From NCBI RefSeq assembly GCF_034314105.1, contig NZ_JAVIWJ010000001.1, positions 3,163,501 to 3,227,500 of the forward strand: a stretch of 64,000 nucleotides of DNA. The letters run 5' to 3'. The DNA comes from Pseudomonas sp. AB6. Its GTDB lineage: Bacteria; Pseudomonadota; Gammaproteobacteria; Pseudomonadales; Pseudomonadaceae. Positions within the stretch are counted from its first letter, which is position 1. Each line of letters begins with the position of its first letter. Position numbers and translations under genes: made by a program. Of this stretch, positions 43,879-53,305 are shown one piece after another. The notes under the pieces were generated by a model. That model did not search any database, had not been told where the DNA came from, and worked only from the letters and a program-made list of their open reading frames with translations.

Positions 43879-44541
43879 TCACCAACTGCCATACGGAATA
43901 CCGAAGCGTTCGATGTATTGCTTCGAGTCTTTGGTTTGTTGGAAGTAGTGCCCGTTTGATTTACCCAGATACGGGCCTAAAGGCTCGACTTCGACTTGTA
44001 CGCGGTTGAAGGCGACTCGGCGTAAACACTCATCCCACACCCACACTTGCACGATACCGCCGGGTGCAAGCCCCAGGGTCAGGCTGGGGTGCCAGGAAGC
44101 TGGCTCTTCCGGATCCTCGGCACAGCGTCGAGCGATGGAGTAGCGCATCAGTTGACGGGCTTCTTCCGGTATTTCTATCCAGCCTTGATAGGTTTGAGGC
44201 TCGACCGAGGATTGCCAACGCACGAAGACCCGTTTCGGGAGATCGGCACCGGTGACAAAACTCCCGTTTCCACCGGTATCCGCCCATCCGTGGGCATATT
44301 CGATGCCGTCGTTCCGAAAAGCTCCGATGCCGATAGCCCCGCCGCCTCTGCGTGGAAAGAATCGGTTATTGATATCCACTACCGCGCTCATCTCGACCCA
44401 ACCCGTCATATACCTTGGTGCAGAAAACCGTAAATCCCACCAAGGGTGATGGGGGTCATTAACGCCGGACAATGGGTCGGCGGCCTGGCATCCTGCGATC
44501 AGAGCTAGACCCAGTAATGCGGCGAGTTTTCTGATAATCAT
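43879..44541 (-). CDS. DUF2931-type lipoprotein, copy B (probable immunity)
   Basis: This 220-aa paralogue starts 6 bases after the stop of copy A. Its signal peptide is identical to that of copy C and its C-terminal half (from 88) is identical to copy A. It differs from both others at residue 43 (Arg for Tyr) and in the block 69-87 at nine positions (69, 73, 74, 76, 79, 81, 82, 84, 87), making this copy the distinctive one in that exposed-looking region. Lipidated cysteine at 18. The ribosome site lies within the 3' end of the preceding copy (GGTGA), so translation is probably coupled. Confidence 0.82.
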   Translation of the reverse strand: MIIRKLAALLGLALIAGCQAADPLSGVNDPHHPWWDLRFSAPRYMTGWVEMSAVVDINNRFFPRRGGGAIGIGAFRNDGIEYAHGWADTGGNGSFVTGADLPKRVFVRWQSSVEPQTYQGWIEIPEEARQLMRYSIARRCAEDPEEPASWHPSLTLGLAPGGIVQVWVWDECLRRVAFNRVQVEVEPLGPYLGKSNGHYFQQTKDSKQYIERFGIPYGSW

Positions 44542-44547
44542 CCGGGA

Positions 44548-45210
44548 TCACCAACTGCCATACGGAATACCGAAGCGTTCGATGTATTGCTTCGAGTCTT
44601 TGGTTTGTTGGAAGTAGTGCCCGTTTGATTTACCCAGATACGGGCCTAAAGGCTCGACTTCGACTTGTACGCGGTTGAAGGCGACTCGGCGTAAACACTC
44701 ATCCCACACCCACACTTGCACGATACCGCCGGGTGCAAGCCCCAGGGTCAGGCTGGGGTGCCAGGAAGCTGGCTCTTCCGGATCCTCGGCACAGCGTCGA
44801 GCGATGGAGTAGCGCATCAGTTGACGGGCTTCTTCCGGGATCTCTATCCAGCCCTGATAGGTTTGAGGCTCGACCGAGGATTGCCAGCGCACAAAGACCC
44901 GTTTCGGGAGATCGGCACCGGTGACAAAGCTCCCGTTTCCACCGGTATCCGACCATCCCCTAGCATCGTCGATGTCGTCATTCTGGAAAACTTCAATGCC
45001 AATTCCGCCGCCACCTCGGCGTGGGAAGAATCGGTTATTAATGTCCACTACCGCGCTCATCTCGACCCAACCCGTCATATAGTACGGCGCGGAGAATCGC
45101 AGATCCCACCATGGGTGATGGGGGTCATTAACGCCGGACAATGGGTCGGCGGCCTGGCATCCTGCAATCATTGCTAGACCCAATAATATCCACAGCTTTT
45201 TGATCTTCAT
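44548..45210 (-). CDS. DUF2931-type lipoprotein, copy A (probable immunity)
   Basis: This 220-aa paralogue is closest to the effector gene and overlaps its stop by 4 bases (ATGA), so the two are translationally coupled. The signal peptide differs at residues 2, 4, 7, 8 and 14 from copies B and C (MKIKKLWILLGLAMIAGC) but ends in the same lipobox. Residues 43-87 are identical to copy C, and 88-220 to copy B. Its place immediately after the lipase suggests that it is the ancestral immunity gene from which the others arose by tandem duplication. Confidence 0.84.
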   Translation of the reverse strand: MKIKKLWILLGLAMIAGCQAADPLSGVNDPHHPWWDLRFSAPYYMTGWVEMSAVVDINNRFFPRRGGGGIGIEVFQNDDIDDARGWSDTGGNGSFVTGADLPKRVFVRWQSSVEPQTYQGWIEIPEEARQLMRYSIARRCAEDPEEPASWHPSLTLGLAPGGIVQVWVWDECLRRVAFNRVQVEVEPLGPYLGKSNGHYFQQTKDSKQYIERFGIPYGSW

Positions 45211-46820
45211 CGTTGGCCCTTGATTACGTGAGGGTGTTGGATGCGTATGCCGTTTTCCGTCGGTGCATTAAAGTAAAAAAGCTTCAGGCCCTCCCCATGT
45301 CGCTTAGTCACTGGGTTGTTCCAATGGGCGGAGGTATGGATATAGCGCAGCTTTAACTGAGCTTCTTCGGCAGGTGTGGTGCTGTAATCACCGGCCACAA
45401 AGCGGTCGCACAGCGATTGGAGGTCTTGAGGGAGCTTGTAGTCAGCACGCTGCTCATCGATATCGGTAAAACGTACCTTCTTTTGTTTCGCCAGGGTGTA
45501 CATCACCCGCAAATACACACGCGACAACTCTCCGCGTACTGTTCGCTTGAGTTGTAGGCCCGCAAACACTCTTTTTTCCCGGGGTGCCTGTCGATCCTGC
45601 GGGTCGATCGCTAACTCCGTGGAGGGCGGCGTAATAATTTCCAGCATCTCGGCGGGCCAGCCTTTAGCGATCATGTGCAGTTTCGCTTGCAGCGCGTCCT
45701 GGTAAATGGAGGTGGTTTTTACGTCACAGTTTTCCGCGACCGTCAGCGCCTGCATGGGAGTGATCAGCACGCATTCGTCCGCCTCGGCGCGATAACCTCC
45801 TCCAACGTCCGAGTGAACACCGGGCACGATAATTTCAGGATGATCGGGGCCGATTTTATTAAGGGCAAAATTGTCTCGGCACTCGTCGCGAGCCACTAAT
45901 TGCACCACGTATCTGAAGTCTGACGAGGGCAATGCAATGTTCAATCCGGGAGTAACTGAACTGCTGATATTGAGTAAGTTACTCAACCCACCCGTAGCTG
46001 CCACGGTATCGAACAGGCCGATAAAACCGATGCGGATATCTTTTTTGTATTGGCCAATGAATTCCGGGCTGAAGGCGATCTTTTGGCTATTAAGTGCAAC
46101 CCCAAAGGGGCCATTACGAGCTTTGGCGACTTCTGTGGCAAAGTGCCTGGCCGCTGCTGCGCCTCGACTGAAACCGAAGACATCAAACATGATGTGGGTG
46201 ATTTCATTATTAGGATCTTGCTTGTATATATCCCGAATATGTCGACCTATCGCAACGAATACCGACTGCACACGCTCTGCCACGCCAGTCTCGCCACGCC
46301 CTAGGCTTGAACCGAGCTTGCTGTCTTTTTCGCCCACCACGGTTCCAATACCGTTGACGTAGATTTTTCGGTAGGCGTACGAATTTGGTTCCCCAAAACC
46401 ACCTTTCTCCAACTTTATAGGTGCGTGATAAAGATCATGCAACTTCGCTACATTGCTTAAATCATTCCCATAACTGCTGTCAGCATCCGCCATATACGGT
46501 TTGCAACTGGTCTCGAGGTCTTGCGGCTGAATCGGGTGATGCGCGCCACACATAATGCCCATCGCGGTGTTGCTGGCGTTATTGCAGGTGCCGTCGAAGA
46601 ACACACCGATGGTCAAGAAGACCGGCACCTTGCTGTCCCGCTCGCGTTTTTTCTGCTCAGCCACCCTGCGGTAGAGCGCCTCTTGGCGTGCTTCCCTCTG
46701 CGCAATTGCGGCCAAGGCGGGTTTTTGCATCTCCTCCCGGGCGGCGAGTTGCTGAGGGGTTTTTTCTTTTGGTCGATTCGCCAGACATACCCGGCAGGAA
46801 TTGGGGTCGTGTTTTTCCAC
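45207..46820 (-). CDS. Tle1-like DUF2235 phospholipase (probable T6SS effector)
   Basis: This 537-aa protein has an alpha/beta-hydrolase domain of the DUF2235 family. The conserved FFDGTCNN motif is at 74-81, the nucleophile elbow GFSRG carries Ser218, the likely acid is Asp271 (GLFDTVA) and the histidine is His336 (GVHSDVGGGY). Tle1 effectors of this family hydrolyse phospholipids after injection into the periplasm of rival cells. There is no signal peptide, which fits delivery by T6SS. The first 65 residues carry two cysteines (CRVC, 9-12) and a charged helical stretch. GTG start with AGGAGT upstream. No chaperone, VgrG or PAAR gene is adjacent, so delivery is unproven. Confidence 0.85.
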   Translation of the reverse strand: MEKHDPNSCRVCLANRPKEKTPQQLAAREEMQKPALAAIAQREARQEALYRRVAEQKKRERDSKVPVFLTIGVFFDGTCNNASNTAMGIMCGAHHPIQPQDLETSCKPYMADADSSYGNDLSNVAKLHDLYHAPIKLEKGGFGEPNSYAYRKIYVNGIGTVVGEKDSKLGSSLGRGETGVAERVQSVFVAIGRHIRDIYKQDPNNEITHIMFDVFGFSRGAAAARHFATEVAKARNGPFGVALNSQKIAFSPEFIGQYKKDIRIGFIGLFDTVAATGGLSNLLNISSSVTPGLNIALPSSDFRYVVQLVARDECRDNFALNKIGPDHPEIIVPGVHSDVGGGYRAEADECVLITPMQALTVAENCDVKTTSIYQDALQAKLHMIAKGWPAEMLEIITPPSTELAIDPQDRQAPREKRVFAGLQLKRTVRGELSRVYLRVMYTLAKQKKVRFTDIDEQRADYKLPQDLQSLCDRFVAGDYSTTPAEEAQLKLRYIHTSAHWNNPVTKRHGEGLKLFYFNAPTENGIRIQHPHVIKGQR

Positions 46821-47590
46821 AAGCGGTACTCCTGAATAACTTCGCGGACATTAGTCGTTTTAGATTGCGCAACTATTTGCGCGCTTGCTGCTTAAAATGG
46901 CGCACTCAAGACGAATGAAACCGCTATAGGCGCAACTATCCCAGCACCTAAGTCGAGGCAGTCAGTGCATAGATACATATGTACAAATAATTTGGTTGCG
47001 AAAAAATACGACGGTTAAGTGTTTATAACAAGCGAATTTATGCCATTTAAAAAGCTCCAATTTCCGTTATTTATGTGGGATATTTCCTACGGACAACAGC
47101 GAGTTTCAAATATTGGTAGTCTCTTATCAAAAATTTCGGAAGCTTCATCAGACGCACCCGATATAGGAAGGTAAAGAGTCCTACATAGCGAATGTAGTAT
47201 CGCTTATTATTCGACTTAAGTTCGAGGAGCCCAAGTATGACGTACGATAAACAATAGGTTATTCGGTCAGCTTGCGCTGGCCTCTGCCTTAGGGAATAGC
47301 AAGCTGTGGCTGCCTACTCTAAGGCGCGCGTGCTCAGAGCAAATCAGCAAGCATCCGGGTAGATACTGCCAATGCAAGAGCCAGAGGCTGGCCTGCGGCA
47401 CCTGTATCAAAACACCGCATAACTTGTTGAATAAGCGGGCTTGCTCGCGATGGAGCACAAAGCGGTCCTGATAGGCCGTCCCGGCTCCAACTGAAAAATA
47501 GAATGGCTGGTTTTACGACCGCTGCGTAGCCGATCGCGAGCAAGCCCGCGCCTACAGGTCCTGTGTTTGCTGCGCGACAGCATGGCCCAT
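46821..47590. other. 0.77-kb AT-rich non-coding stretch beside the effector islet
   Basis: I see no convincing gene here. The part 46860-47260 is visibly AT-rich. At 47181-47197 CTACAT-AGCGA-ATGTAG is a perfect 6-bp inverted repeat. It is followed by a good ribosome site GAGGAG (47224-47229) and ATG 47237 that reads only MTYDKQ before TAG. This looks like the start of a gene whose body has been lost. An inverted REP pair lies at 47434-47550. Confidence 0.55.
47434..47550. repeat. inverted pair of REP elements (REPIN)
   Basis: GCGGGCTTGCTCGCGA at 47435-47450 and its exact reverse complement TCGCGAGCAAGCCCGC at 47534-47549 frame about 83 bases. This motif is the well-known intergenic REP core of fluorescens-type Pseudomonas, and inverted pairs are mobilised by RAYT transposases in trans. 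Confidence 0.88.
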
Positions 47591-47630
47591 AAAAAGCCCC
47601 GCGATGAATCTCTCCATTGCGAGGCTTTTT
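47591..47630 (-). terminator. terminator of cysD-cysNC
   Basis: AAAAAGCC (47591-47598) pairs with GGCTTTTT (47623-47630), continued by CGC/GCG inside, 15 bases after the cysNC stop. T-run on the minus strand. Confidence 0.8.
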
Positions 47631-47644
47631 AGTGCACGTTGCGA

Positions 47645-49540
47645 TTAAATCGCGCCGCGGCTCCGGAGCAGTTCCAGCACTTGCTTGACGCTCTCTTCAA
47701 TTGACAGCGATTGTGTGTCGATCACCAGATCAGCATTCAATGGCACGTCGTAGGGGAAAGAGTCACCCGGGATGTTGTCGCCATTGGCGGCATACAGGCC
47801 TTGTGGGTCGCGCTCGCGGCAAACAGTAGGCGATGCCTGGACATAGATCGTAATCAGACGATCAGTGCCAATCAGTGTTTTGGCCTGCTCACGGCCTTCG
47901 GCGTCCGGGGCAACGAATGCCGCCAGTGTCAATAGGCCCGCTTCGTTGAACTGACGTGCAACATGCGCTGCACGCCGCCAATTTTCAGTGCGACCGGCAC
48001 GGGTTTGCGGCAGGCCTTTATTAAGGTCATGGCGCAGGTTTTGACCATCCAGGACGAACACCGCTCGCCCCATGTCGAACAACTTGCGTTCCAGCGCGTA
48101 AGCCAAGGTGCTTTTGCCCGCACCGGACAAACCGCTGAACAACACCGTTGCTGGCTGCTGGCCAAAACGACGAGCGCGCTCTTCAGTGGCCACGTGCGCT
48201 TTATGGTCGTGGTGACTGGCACCGGCGACGATTGGCCGGGCGATGATCATGCCCGCCGCAACCGTGCCGTTGGTCAACCGGTCAATGATGATGAACGAAC
48301 CGGTAGTGCGGTTGCTGTCGTAACCGTCCAATGCAATGGCGGTGTCGAGGCTGACCTTGACTCGCCCGATTTCGTTCAGCTTCAACTCGCTGGCAGGACC
48401 TTCAGCCAAGGTGTTGACGTCGACCTTATAGGTGATGCTGGCAATCGAGCCCGGTATGTAGCTGGTGGCGCGTTTGATGTCGTATTTCTTGCCCGGCAGC
48501 ATCGGCTCTTCTGCCATCCACACCAGCATGGCGTCGAAGGTGTCGGAGATTTGCGGAATACTGTCAGCGTGTACCAGCAAGTCGCCACGGGAGATGTCGA
48601 TCTCGTCTTCCATGGTCAAGGTTACGGCCTGGCCTGGACCCGCCTGCTCCAACTCGCCATCGAAGGTGACGATGGATTTAACCCGGCTGGTTTTACCTGA
48701 TGGCAGTACGACTATTTCGTCGCCCTTGTGCACGACGCCGCTGGCCAATGTGCCGGCGAAACCGCGGAAATTCAGGTTGGGACGGTTGACGTATTGCACC
48801 GGGAATCGCAAGTCGGTGAGGTTGCGATCAGCGGCCACCTCAACCGTTTCAAGGATTTCCATCAGCGTTTGGCCGGTGTACCACGGCGAACGCTCGCTGT
48901 GGTTCACCACGTTGTCGCCTTTTAGGGCCGACATCGGAACGAAATGCATGGTGGTCGGCTTGAGCGCGATGCCGTCGGCAAAATTCTTGTAATCCGCCTT
49001 GATCGACTCGAACACACCTTCGTCGAAGCCTTTAAGGTCCATTTTGTTAATCGCGACAACGATGTGCTTGATGCCTAGCAGCGAAGCGATGAAGCTGTGA
49101 CGACGGGTCTGGGTCTGCACGCCATAGCGCGCATCCACCAAAATGATCGCCAGGTCACAGGTCGAGGCGCCGGTGGCCATGTTGCGGGTGTACTGCTCAT
49201 GGCCTGGCGTGTCGGCGATGATGAATTTGCGTTTTGCGGTAGAGAAATAGCGGTAAGCAACATCAATGGTGATGCCCTGCTCGCGCTCGGCTTGCAAGCC
49301 GTCGACCAGCAACGCCAGATCGATGTCATCGCCGGTAGTGCCGACTTTCTTCGAGTCCCGAGTAATCGCCTCCAAGTGATCTTCGTAGATCATTTTGGAG
49401 TCATGCAGCAAGCGGCCGATCAGCGTACTTTTGCCGTCGTCGACATTACCGCAGGTGAGAAAGCGCAACAGTTCCTTGCGTTCGTGCTGGCCCAGATAGG
49501 CGAGGATGTCCTCGCTGATCAATTCAGATTGATGCGACAT
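47645..49540 (-). CDS. cysNC: CysNC, ATP sulfurylase GTPase subunit fused to APS kinase
   Basis: This is a 631-aa fusion. The N-terminal CysN part (about 1-450) is an EF-Tu-like GTPase that drives sulfate adenylylation by CysD: G1 [10 protein letters not shown]3 DTPGHEQY, G4 NKMD. The C-terminal CysC part (about 455-631) phosphorylates adenylylsulfate to PAPS, with Walker [17 protein letters not shown] and RDPQGLYA near the end. The fusion channels APS to PAPS for sulfate assimilation. It follows cysD by 15 bases and is one operon with it. Confidence 0.97.
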   Translation of the reverse strand: MSHQSELISEDILAYLGQHERKELLRFLTCGNVDDGKSTLIGRLLHDSKMIYEDHLEAITRDSKKVGTTGDDIDLALLVDGLQAEREQGITIDVAYRYFSTAKRKFIIADTPGHEQYTRNMATGASTCDLAIILVDARYGVQTQTRRHSFIASLLGIKHIVVAINKMDLKGFDEGVFESIKADYKNFADGIALKPTTMHFVPMSALKGDNVVNHSERSPWYTGQTLMEILETVEVAADRNLTDLRFPVQYVNRPNLNFRGFAGTLASGVVHKGDEIVVLPSGKTSRVKSIVTFDGELEQAGPGQAVTLTMEDEIDISRGDLLVHADSIPQISDTFDAMLVWMAEEPMLPGKKYDIKRATSYIPGSIASITYKVDVNTLAEGPASELKLNEIGRVKVSLDTAIALDGYDSNRTTGSFIIIDRLTNGTVAAGMIIARPIVAGASHHDHKAHVATEERARRFGQQPATVLFSGLSGAGKSTLAYALERKLFDMGRAVFVLDGQNLRHDLNKGLPQTRAGRTENWRRAAHVARQFNEAGLLTLAAFVAPDAEGREQAKTLIGTDRLITIYVQASPTVCRERDPQGLYAANGDNIPGDSFPYDVPLNADLVIDTQSLSIEESVKQVLELLRSRGAI

Positions 49541-49555
49541 TGTGAGACACCCTGT

Positions 49556-50473
49556 TTAGAAATAGCCCTGACGTTTCTTTTCTTCCATCGACCCTGCGCC
49601 ATCGTGATCGATGACTCGGCCTTGGCGCTCGGAAGTTCGCGTCAGGAGCATTTCCTGAATGATGTCGGTGAGGCTCGTCGCCTCAGACTCGACCGCGCCC
49701 GTTAATGGGTAGTCGCCAAGGGTGCGGAAGCGGACTTTCTTCTTGACGATGCGTGCGCGGTCTTCTTCGCTGAGGTGATTACGCAGGCGATCGTCGTCGA
49801 TCATGATCCAGGTGCCATTCATCTCGATGACTTCACGTTCGGCCGCGAAATACAGCGGTACGATCGGGATGCCTTCGAGGTAGATGTACTGCCAGATATC
49901 CAGCTCGGTCCAGTTCGACAACGGGAATACGCGGATCGATTCGCCCTTGTTGACCTTGCCGTTGTAGACATTCCACAGCTCGGGACGTTGATTTTTCGGG
50001 TCCCAACGGTGTTTGTTATCGCGAAACGAGTAGACGCGCTCTTTGGCACGAGACTTCTCTTCATCGCGACGTGCGCCGCCGAACGCCGCATCGAAACCAT
50101 ACTTGTCCAGTGCCTGCTTGAGGCCCTCGGTCTTCATGATGTCGGTGTGTTTGGCGCTGCCGTGGGTCAGCGGATTGATACCCTGCGCAACGCCATCGGG
50201 GTTGACGTGCACTATCAGGTCAAGGCCCAACTCTTCGACCAGACGGTCGCGGAAGGCGTACATTTCCTTGAACTTCCAGCGGGTATCAACGTGCATCACG
50301 GGGAAAGGCAGCTTTCCGGGGAAAAACGCTTTGCGTGCCAAGTGCAGCATTACCGCAGAGTCTTTACCGACGGAGTAGAGCATCACCGGGTTATCGAACT
50401 CGGCGGCCACCTCGCGGATGATGTGGATGCTTTCCGCCTCCAACTGTTTCAGATGCGTCAGTTTGTCGACCAT
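49556..50473 (-). CDS. cysD: CysD, sulfate adenylyltransferase catalytic subunit
   Basis: CysD (305 aa) makes adenylylsulfate from ATP and sulfate. It belongs to the PP-loop family: [21 protein letters not shown] is the pyrophosphate loop (about 33-53), with [26 protein letters not shown] and [15 protein letters not shown] following. The upstream 475-base gap (50474-50948) shows an AT-rich stretch, where a CysB-dependent promoter would be expected, but I cannot define its boxes. Confidence 0.97.
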   Translation of the reverse strand: MVDKLTHLKQLEAESIHIIREVAAEFDNPVMLYSVGKDSAVMLHLARKAFFPGKLPFPVMHVDTRWKFKEMYAFRDRLVEELGLDLIVHVNPDGVAQGINPLTHGSAKHTDIMKTEGLKQALDKYGFDAAFGGARRDEEKSRAKERVYSFRDNKHRWDPKNQRPELWNVYNGKVNKGESIRVFPLSNWTELDIWQYIYLEGIPIVPLYFAAEREVIEMNGTWIMIDDDRLRNHLSEEDRARIVKKKVRFRTLGDYPLTGAVESEATSLTDIIQEMLLTRTSERQGRVIDHDGAGSMEEKKRQGYF

Positions 50474-50601
50474 GGCTACTCACGAAAACGTACAGATGAA
50501 CGGCCAACGGGCCGTGTTCGAGCCGCACACTTTATCACAGCGTCTGCTTATATTAACGGCCTGGTTAGATCGAAACGATATACCCATAGACCGCTTCGTT
50601 C

Positions 50602-50687
50602 GGGCTTTAGTGGGTGTCAGACCATCAATAAACGGAGGCTCAAACACGAAATATCTTAACGAGTAAAGCCCTATGTTTACCCTCCGT
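50602..50687. repeat. interleaved inverted repeats in the cysD-algW gap
   Basis: GGGCTTTA (50602-50609) and TAAAGCCC (50664-50671) form one perfect 8-bp inverted repeat. ACGGAGG (50632-50638) and CCTCCGT (50681-50687), with adjacent AAACA/TGTTT, form a second one that overlaps it. The remainder of the gap 50474-50948 holds the algW -10 element and no recognisable gene. Confidence 0.4.
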
Positions 50688-50853
50688 ACCGCCTCGCTCA
50701 CCGTCACGCCACTGACCCATCGCGTCAGTTGCGCACGCATCAGACCCGCAACCGCTGGAGCAATAATCCCGGATTCGTGAGCAGTCCAGATAGTCGTTCG
50801 AGCCCTCCACCAAGGTGCTCGGGGCGAAGGCCATAAAAGACGCTTAAATATGC

Positions 50854-50882
50854 AGTTCAGCGCTGCCCGGTACTCGTATAAT
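50854..50882 (+). promoter_or_regulatory. putative algW promoter
   Basis: A perfect TATAAT (50877-50882) lies 67 bases before the algW ATG. The hexamer 17 bases upstream (AGTTCA, 50854-50859) is a poor -35. Confidence 0.45.
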
Positions 50883-50948
50883 GCCCGCCACTATGGCGCA
50901 ACCCCCAGCTGAAAGCTGCCGCGCTTGGCATTTCTCAGGACGTGTTCA

Positions 50949-52109
50949 ATGTTCAAGGCACTGCGTTTCTTCGCTTGGCCCCTGCTGGCTGGCGTGCTCA
51001 TCGCCATGTTGATTATTCAGCGTTACCCACAATGGGTTGGCCTACCCAGCCAAGACGTTAATCTTCAACAAGCACCGCAGTCATCGACCGTACAAAAAGG
51101 CCCGGTGTCGTATGCCGACGCGGTGATTATTGCCGCGCCTGCCGTTGCCAATCTATACACCACCAAAGTGGTCAGCAAATCAAACCATCCACTGTTTGAA
51201 GACCCTCAGTTCCGCCGCTTCTTCGGCGATAACCTGCCTAAACAGAGGCGTATGGAGTCGAGTCTCGGCTCAGCTGTAATCATGAGCCCTGAAGGGTATT
51301 TGCTGACCAACAACCACGTCACCAGCGGGGCCGATCAGATCGTCGTGGCGCTCAAAGACGGCCGCGAAACCACCGCACGAGTCATTGGCAGCGATCCCGA
51401 GACCGACTTGGCAGTGCTGAAAATAGACCTCAAAAACCTACCCTCTATTACCATCGGCCGCTCGGACAATATCCGCATCGGCGATGTAGCGCTGGCCATC
51501 GGCAACCCGTTTGGCGTTGGTCAGACAGTGACGATGGGCATAATCAGCGCCACCGGCCGCAATCAACTGGGTCTCAATACCTATGAAGACTTCATTCAGA
51601 CCGACGCGGCGATCAACCCCGGCAACTCCGGGGGGGCACTGGTTGACGCCAACGGCAATTTAACAGGCATTAACACGGCGATTTTCTCCAAGTCTGGTGG
51701 TTCGCAAGGAATCGGTTTCGCTATTCCAGTGAAGCTGGCGTTAGAAGTCATGAAGTCGATCATTGAACATGGTCAAGTGATTCGGGGCTGGCTGGGTATC
51801 GAAGTGCAGCCACTCACTCAAGAACTGGCTGAATCGTTTGGATTAAAGGATCGGCCAGGCATCGTGGTCGCGGGGATCTTCCGCGACGGACCGGCGCAAA
51901 AAGCGGGCCTGTTGTTGGGTGATGTGATTTTGAGTATTGACGGCGAACCTGCCGGTGATGGCCGTCGTTCGATGAACCAGGTAGCGCGCACCAAACCAAG
52001 CGACAAGATCGCAATACAGGTCATGCGTAACGGCAAGGAGCTAACGATGACCGCTGAAGTAGGCCTGCGACCGCCGCCTGCACCGAGCGCAACGCCGGAA
52101 GAGGAATAA
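50949..52109 (+). CDS. algW: AlgW, DegS-like periplasmic serine protease
   Basis: AlgW (386 aa) cleaves the anti-sigma factor MucA in response to misfolded outer membrane proteins, releasing AlgU for the envelope stress response and alginate. One N-terminal membrane anchor (FFAWPLLAGVLIAMLII, about 7-23), then a trypsin-like domain with triad His123 (TNNHVTSG), Asp153 (DLAVLK) and Ser227 (NPGNSGGA), then one PDZ domain (about 285-370) that senses C-terminal peptides. ATG 50949 is preferred to an upstream in-frame ATG eight codons earlier. The proline-rich tail is short. Confidence 0.95.
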   Translation: MFKALRFFAWPLLAGVLIAMLIIQRYPQWVGLPSQDVNLQQAPQSSTVQKGPVSYADAVIIAAPAVANLYTTKVVSKSNHPLFEDPQFRRFFGDNLPKQRRMESSLGSAVIMSPEGYLLTNNHVTSGADQIVVALKDGRETTARVIGSDPETDLAVLKIDLKNLPSITIGRSDNIRIGDVALAIGNPFGVGQTVTMGIISATGRNQLGLNTYEDFIQTDAAINPGNSGGALVDANGNLTGINTAIFSKSGGSQGIGFAIPVKLALEVMKSIIEHGQVIRGWLGIEVQPLTQELAESFGLKDRPGIVVAGIFRDGPAQKAGLLLGDVILSIDGEPAGDGRRSMNQVARTKPSDKIAIQVMRNGKELTMTAEVGLRPPPAPSATPEEE

Positions 52110-52252
52110 GCCCTGCGGGGATCTTCGATTTTTCCTCGGTCTATGGGCGCGAAGTCTTCGCGAAGCGAACAATGCGGTCTGTCGGATGTACCGCTTTGTA
52201 CCCTTCTCGAACACGTTCGCTCCCGTCGGATCGCGGCGTTGATCCACACTTC

Positions 52253-53305
52253 TTACAAATCGCCGAAACCATCGAGCAATGCCTGATTATGCTCAGGCGT
52301 GCCAATGCTGATTCGCAAGAATTGCGCGATGCGCTCCTGCCTGAAGTGTCGAACGATTACCCCCTGCTCCCGTAATTTAGCGGCAAGACCTGAAGCGTCA
52401 TGCCGCGGGTGGCGGGCAAAGATGAAGTTGGCTGCGGAAGGCAAAACTTCGAAGCCCTTGGCCTCAAGCTGCTTGATTAACACCTCACGGCTGTCGATCA
52501 CTGCCTTGCAGGTGCTTTCAAAGTACTTGCGGTCTTCAAACGCAGCGGTCGCACCGACAATTGCCAAACGATCCAGAGGATATGAGTTAAAGCTATTCTT
52601 AACCCGCTCCAGCGCCTCAATCAGATCAGGATGCCCCACGGCCAGACCCACTCGCAGCCCCGCCAGCGAACGCGACTTGGACAACGTTTGGGTAACCAGC
52701 AGGTTTGGATATCGGTCTACTAGACTGATGGCGGTTTCACCCCCGAAATCGATGTAAGCCTCGTCCACCACCACCACCGAATCAGGGTTAGCCCTGACCA
52801 TATTTTCCACGGCATCCAGCGCCAAGAGGCAGCCAGTCGGCGCATTTGGGTTGGGGAAGATGATCCCGCCATTGGGTCGGGCATAGTCTTCGACGCAAAT
52901 CTGAAACTGTTCGTCCAGCGCAATCGCGTCAAACTCAATGCCGTACAAGCCGCAGTACACAGGATAGAAGCTGTAGCTGATATCCGGGAACAATAAAGGC
53001 TTGCCGTGACGGAACAGCGCGTTGAATACGTGTGCTAGCACTTCATCCGAACCGTTGCCTAAAAACACTTGATTGCGCTGAACGCCGTAATAGGTGGCAA
53101 CTGCCTGCTTTAACAGATCGCTGTTGGGGTCCGGATACAAGCGCAAATCGTCGGTCACCCCGACACGCATGGCAGCCAACGCTTTAGGCGACGGGCCATA
53201 AGGGTTTTCATTGGTGTTGAGCTTGATCAGTTTAGTCAGCTTTGGTTGTTCGCCCGGCACGTAAGGCACGAGGGTGCTGACAAATGGACTCCAGAACTTG
53301 CTCAT
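52253..53305 (-). CDS. hisC: HisC, histidinol-phosphate aminotransferase
   Basis: HisC (350 aa) is a PLP enzyme that transaminates imidazole acetol phosphate in histidine synthesis. The [16 protein letters not shown]-terminus, [35 protein letters not shown] and the PLP lysine motif [17 protein letters not shown] are present. It overlaps the hisD stop by ATGA. Convergent with algW across a 143-base gap. Confidence 0.96.
   Translation of the reverse strand: MSKFWSPFVSTLVPYVPGEQPKLTKLIKLNTNENPYGPSPKALAAMRVGVTDDLRLYPDPNSDLLKQAVATYYGVQRNQVFLGNGSDEVLAHVFNALFRHGKPLLFPDISYSFYPVYCGLYGIEFDAIALDEQFQICVEDYARPNGGIIFPNPNAPTGCLLALDAVENMVRANPDSVVVVDEAYIDFGGETAISLVDRYPNLLVTQTLSKSRSLAGLRVGLAVGHPDLIEALERVKNSFNSYPLDRLAIVGATAAFEDRKYFESTCKAVIDSREVLIKQLEAKGFEVLPSAANFIFARHPRHDASGLAAKLREQGVIVRHFRQERIAQFLRISIGTPEHNQALLDGFGDL

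Larger units (their letters stand above)
43210..45216 (-). repeat. 669-bp tandem triplication of the DUF2931-type gene
   Basis: Three consecutive units with starts at 43872, 44541 and 45210 have an exact 669-bp period. The first two junctions have the same 6-base spacer. The units are nearly identical in DNA outside the signal peptide, a central block and two small 3' segments, which points to recent duplication with later exchange. Confidence 0.9.

Noticed and set aside
43210..45210. composite transposon or IS-driven triplication
   Set aside because: No transposase, terminal inverted repeat or target duplication is seen; the units abut directly, which fits slippage or unequal crossing-over.
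47267..47543. short minus-strand frames in the region before cysNC
   Set aside because: They run across a REP element and have no start signal.
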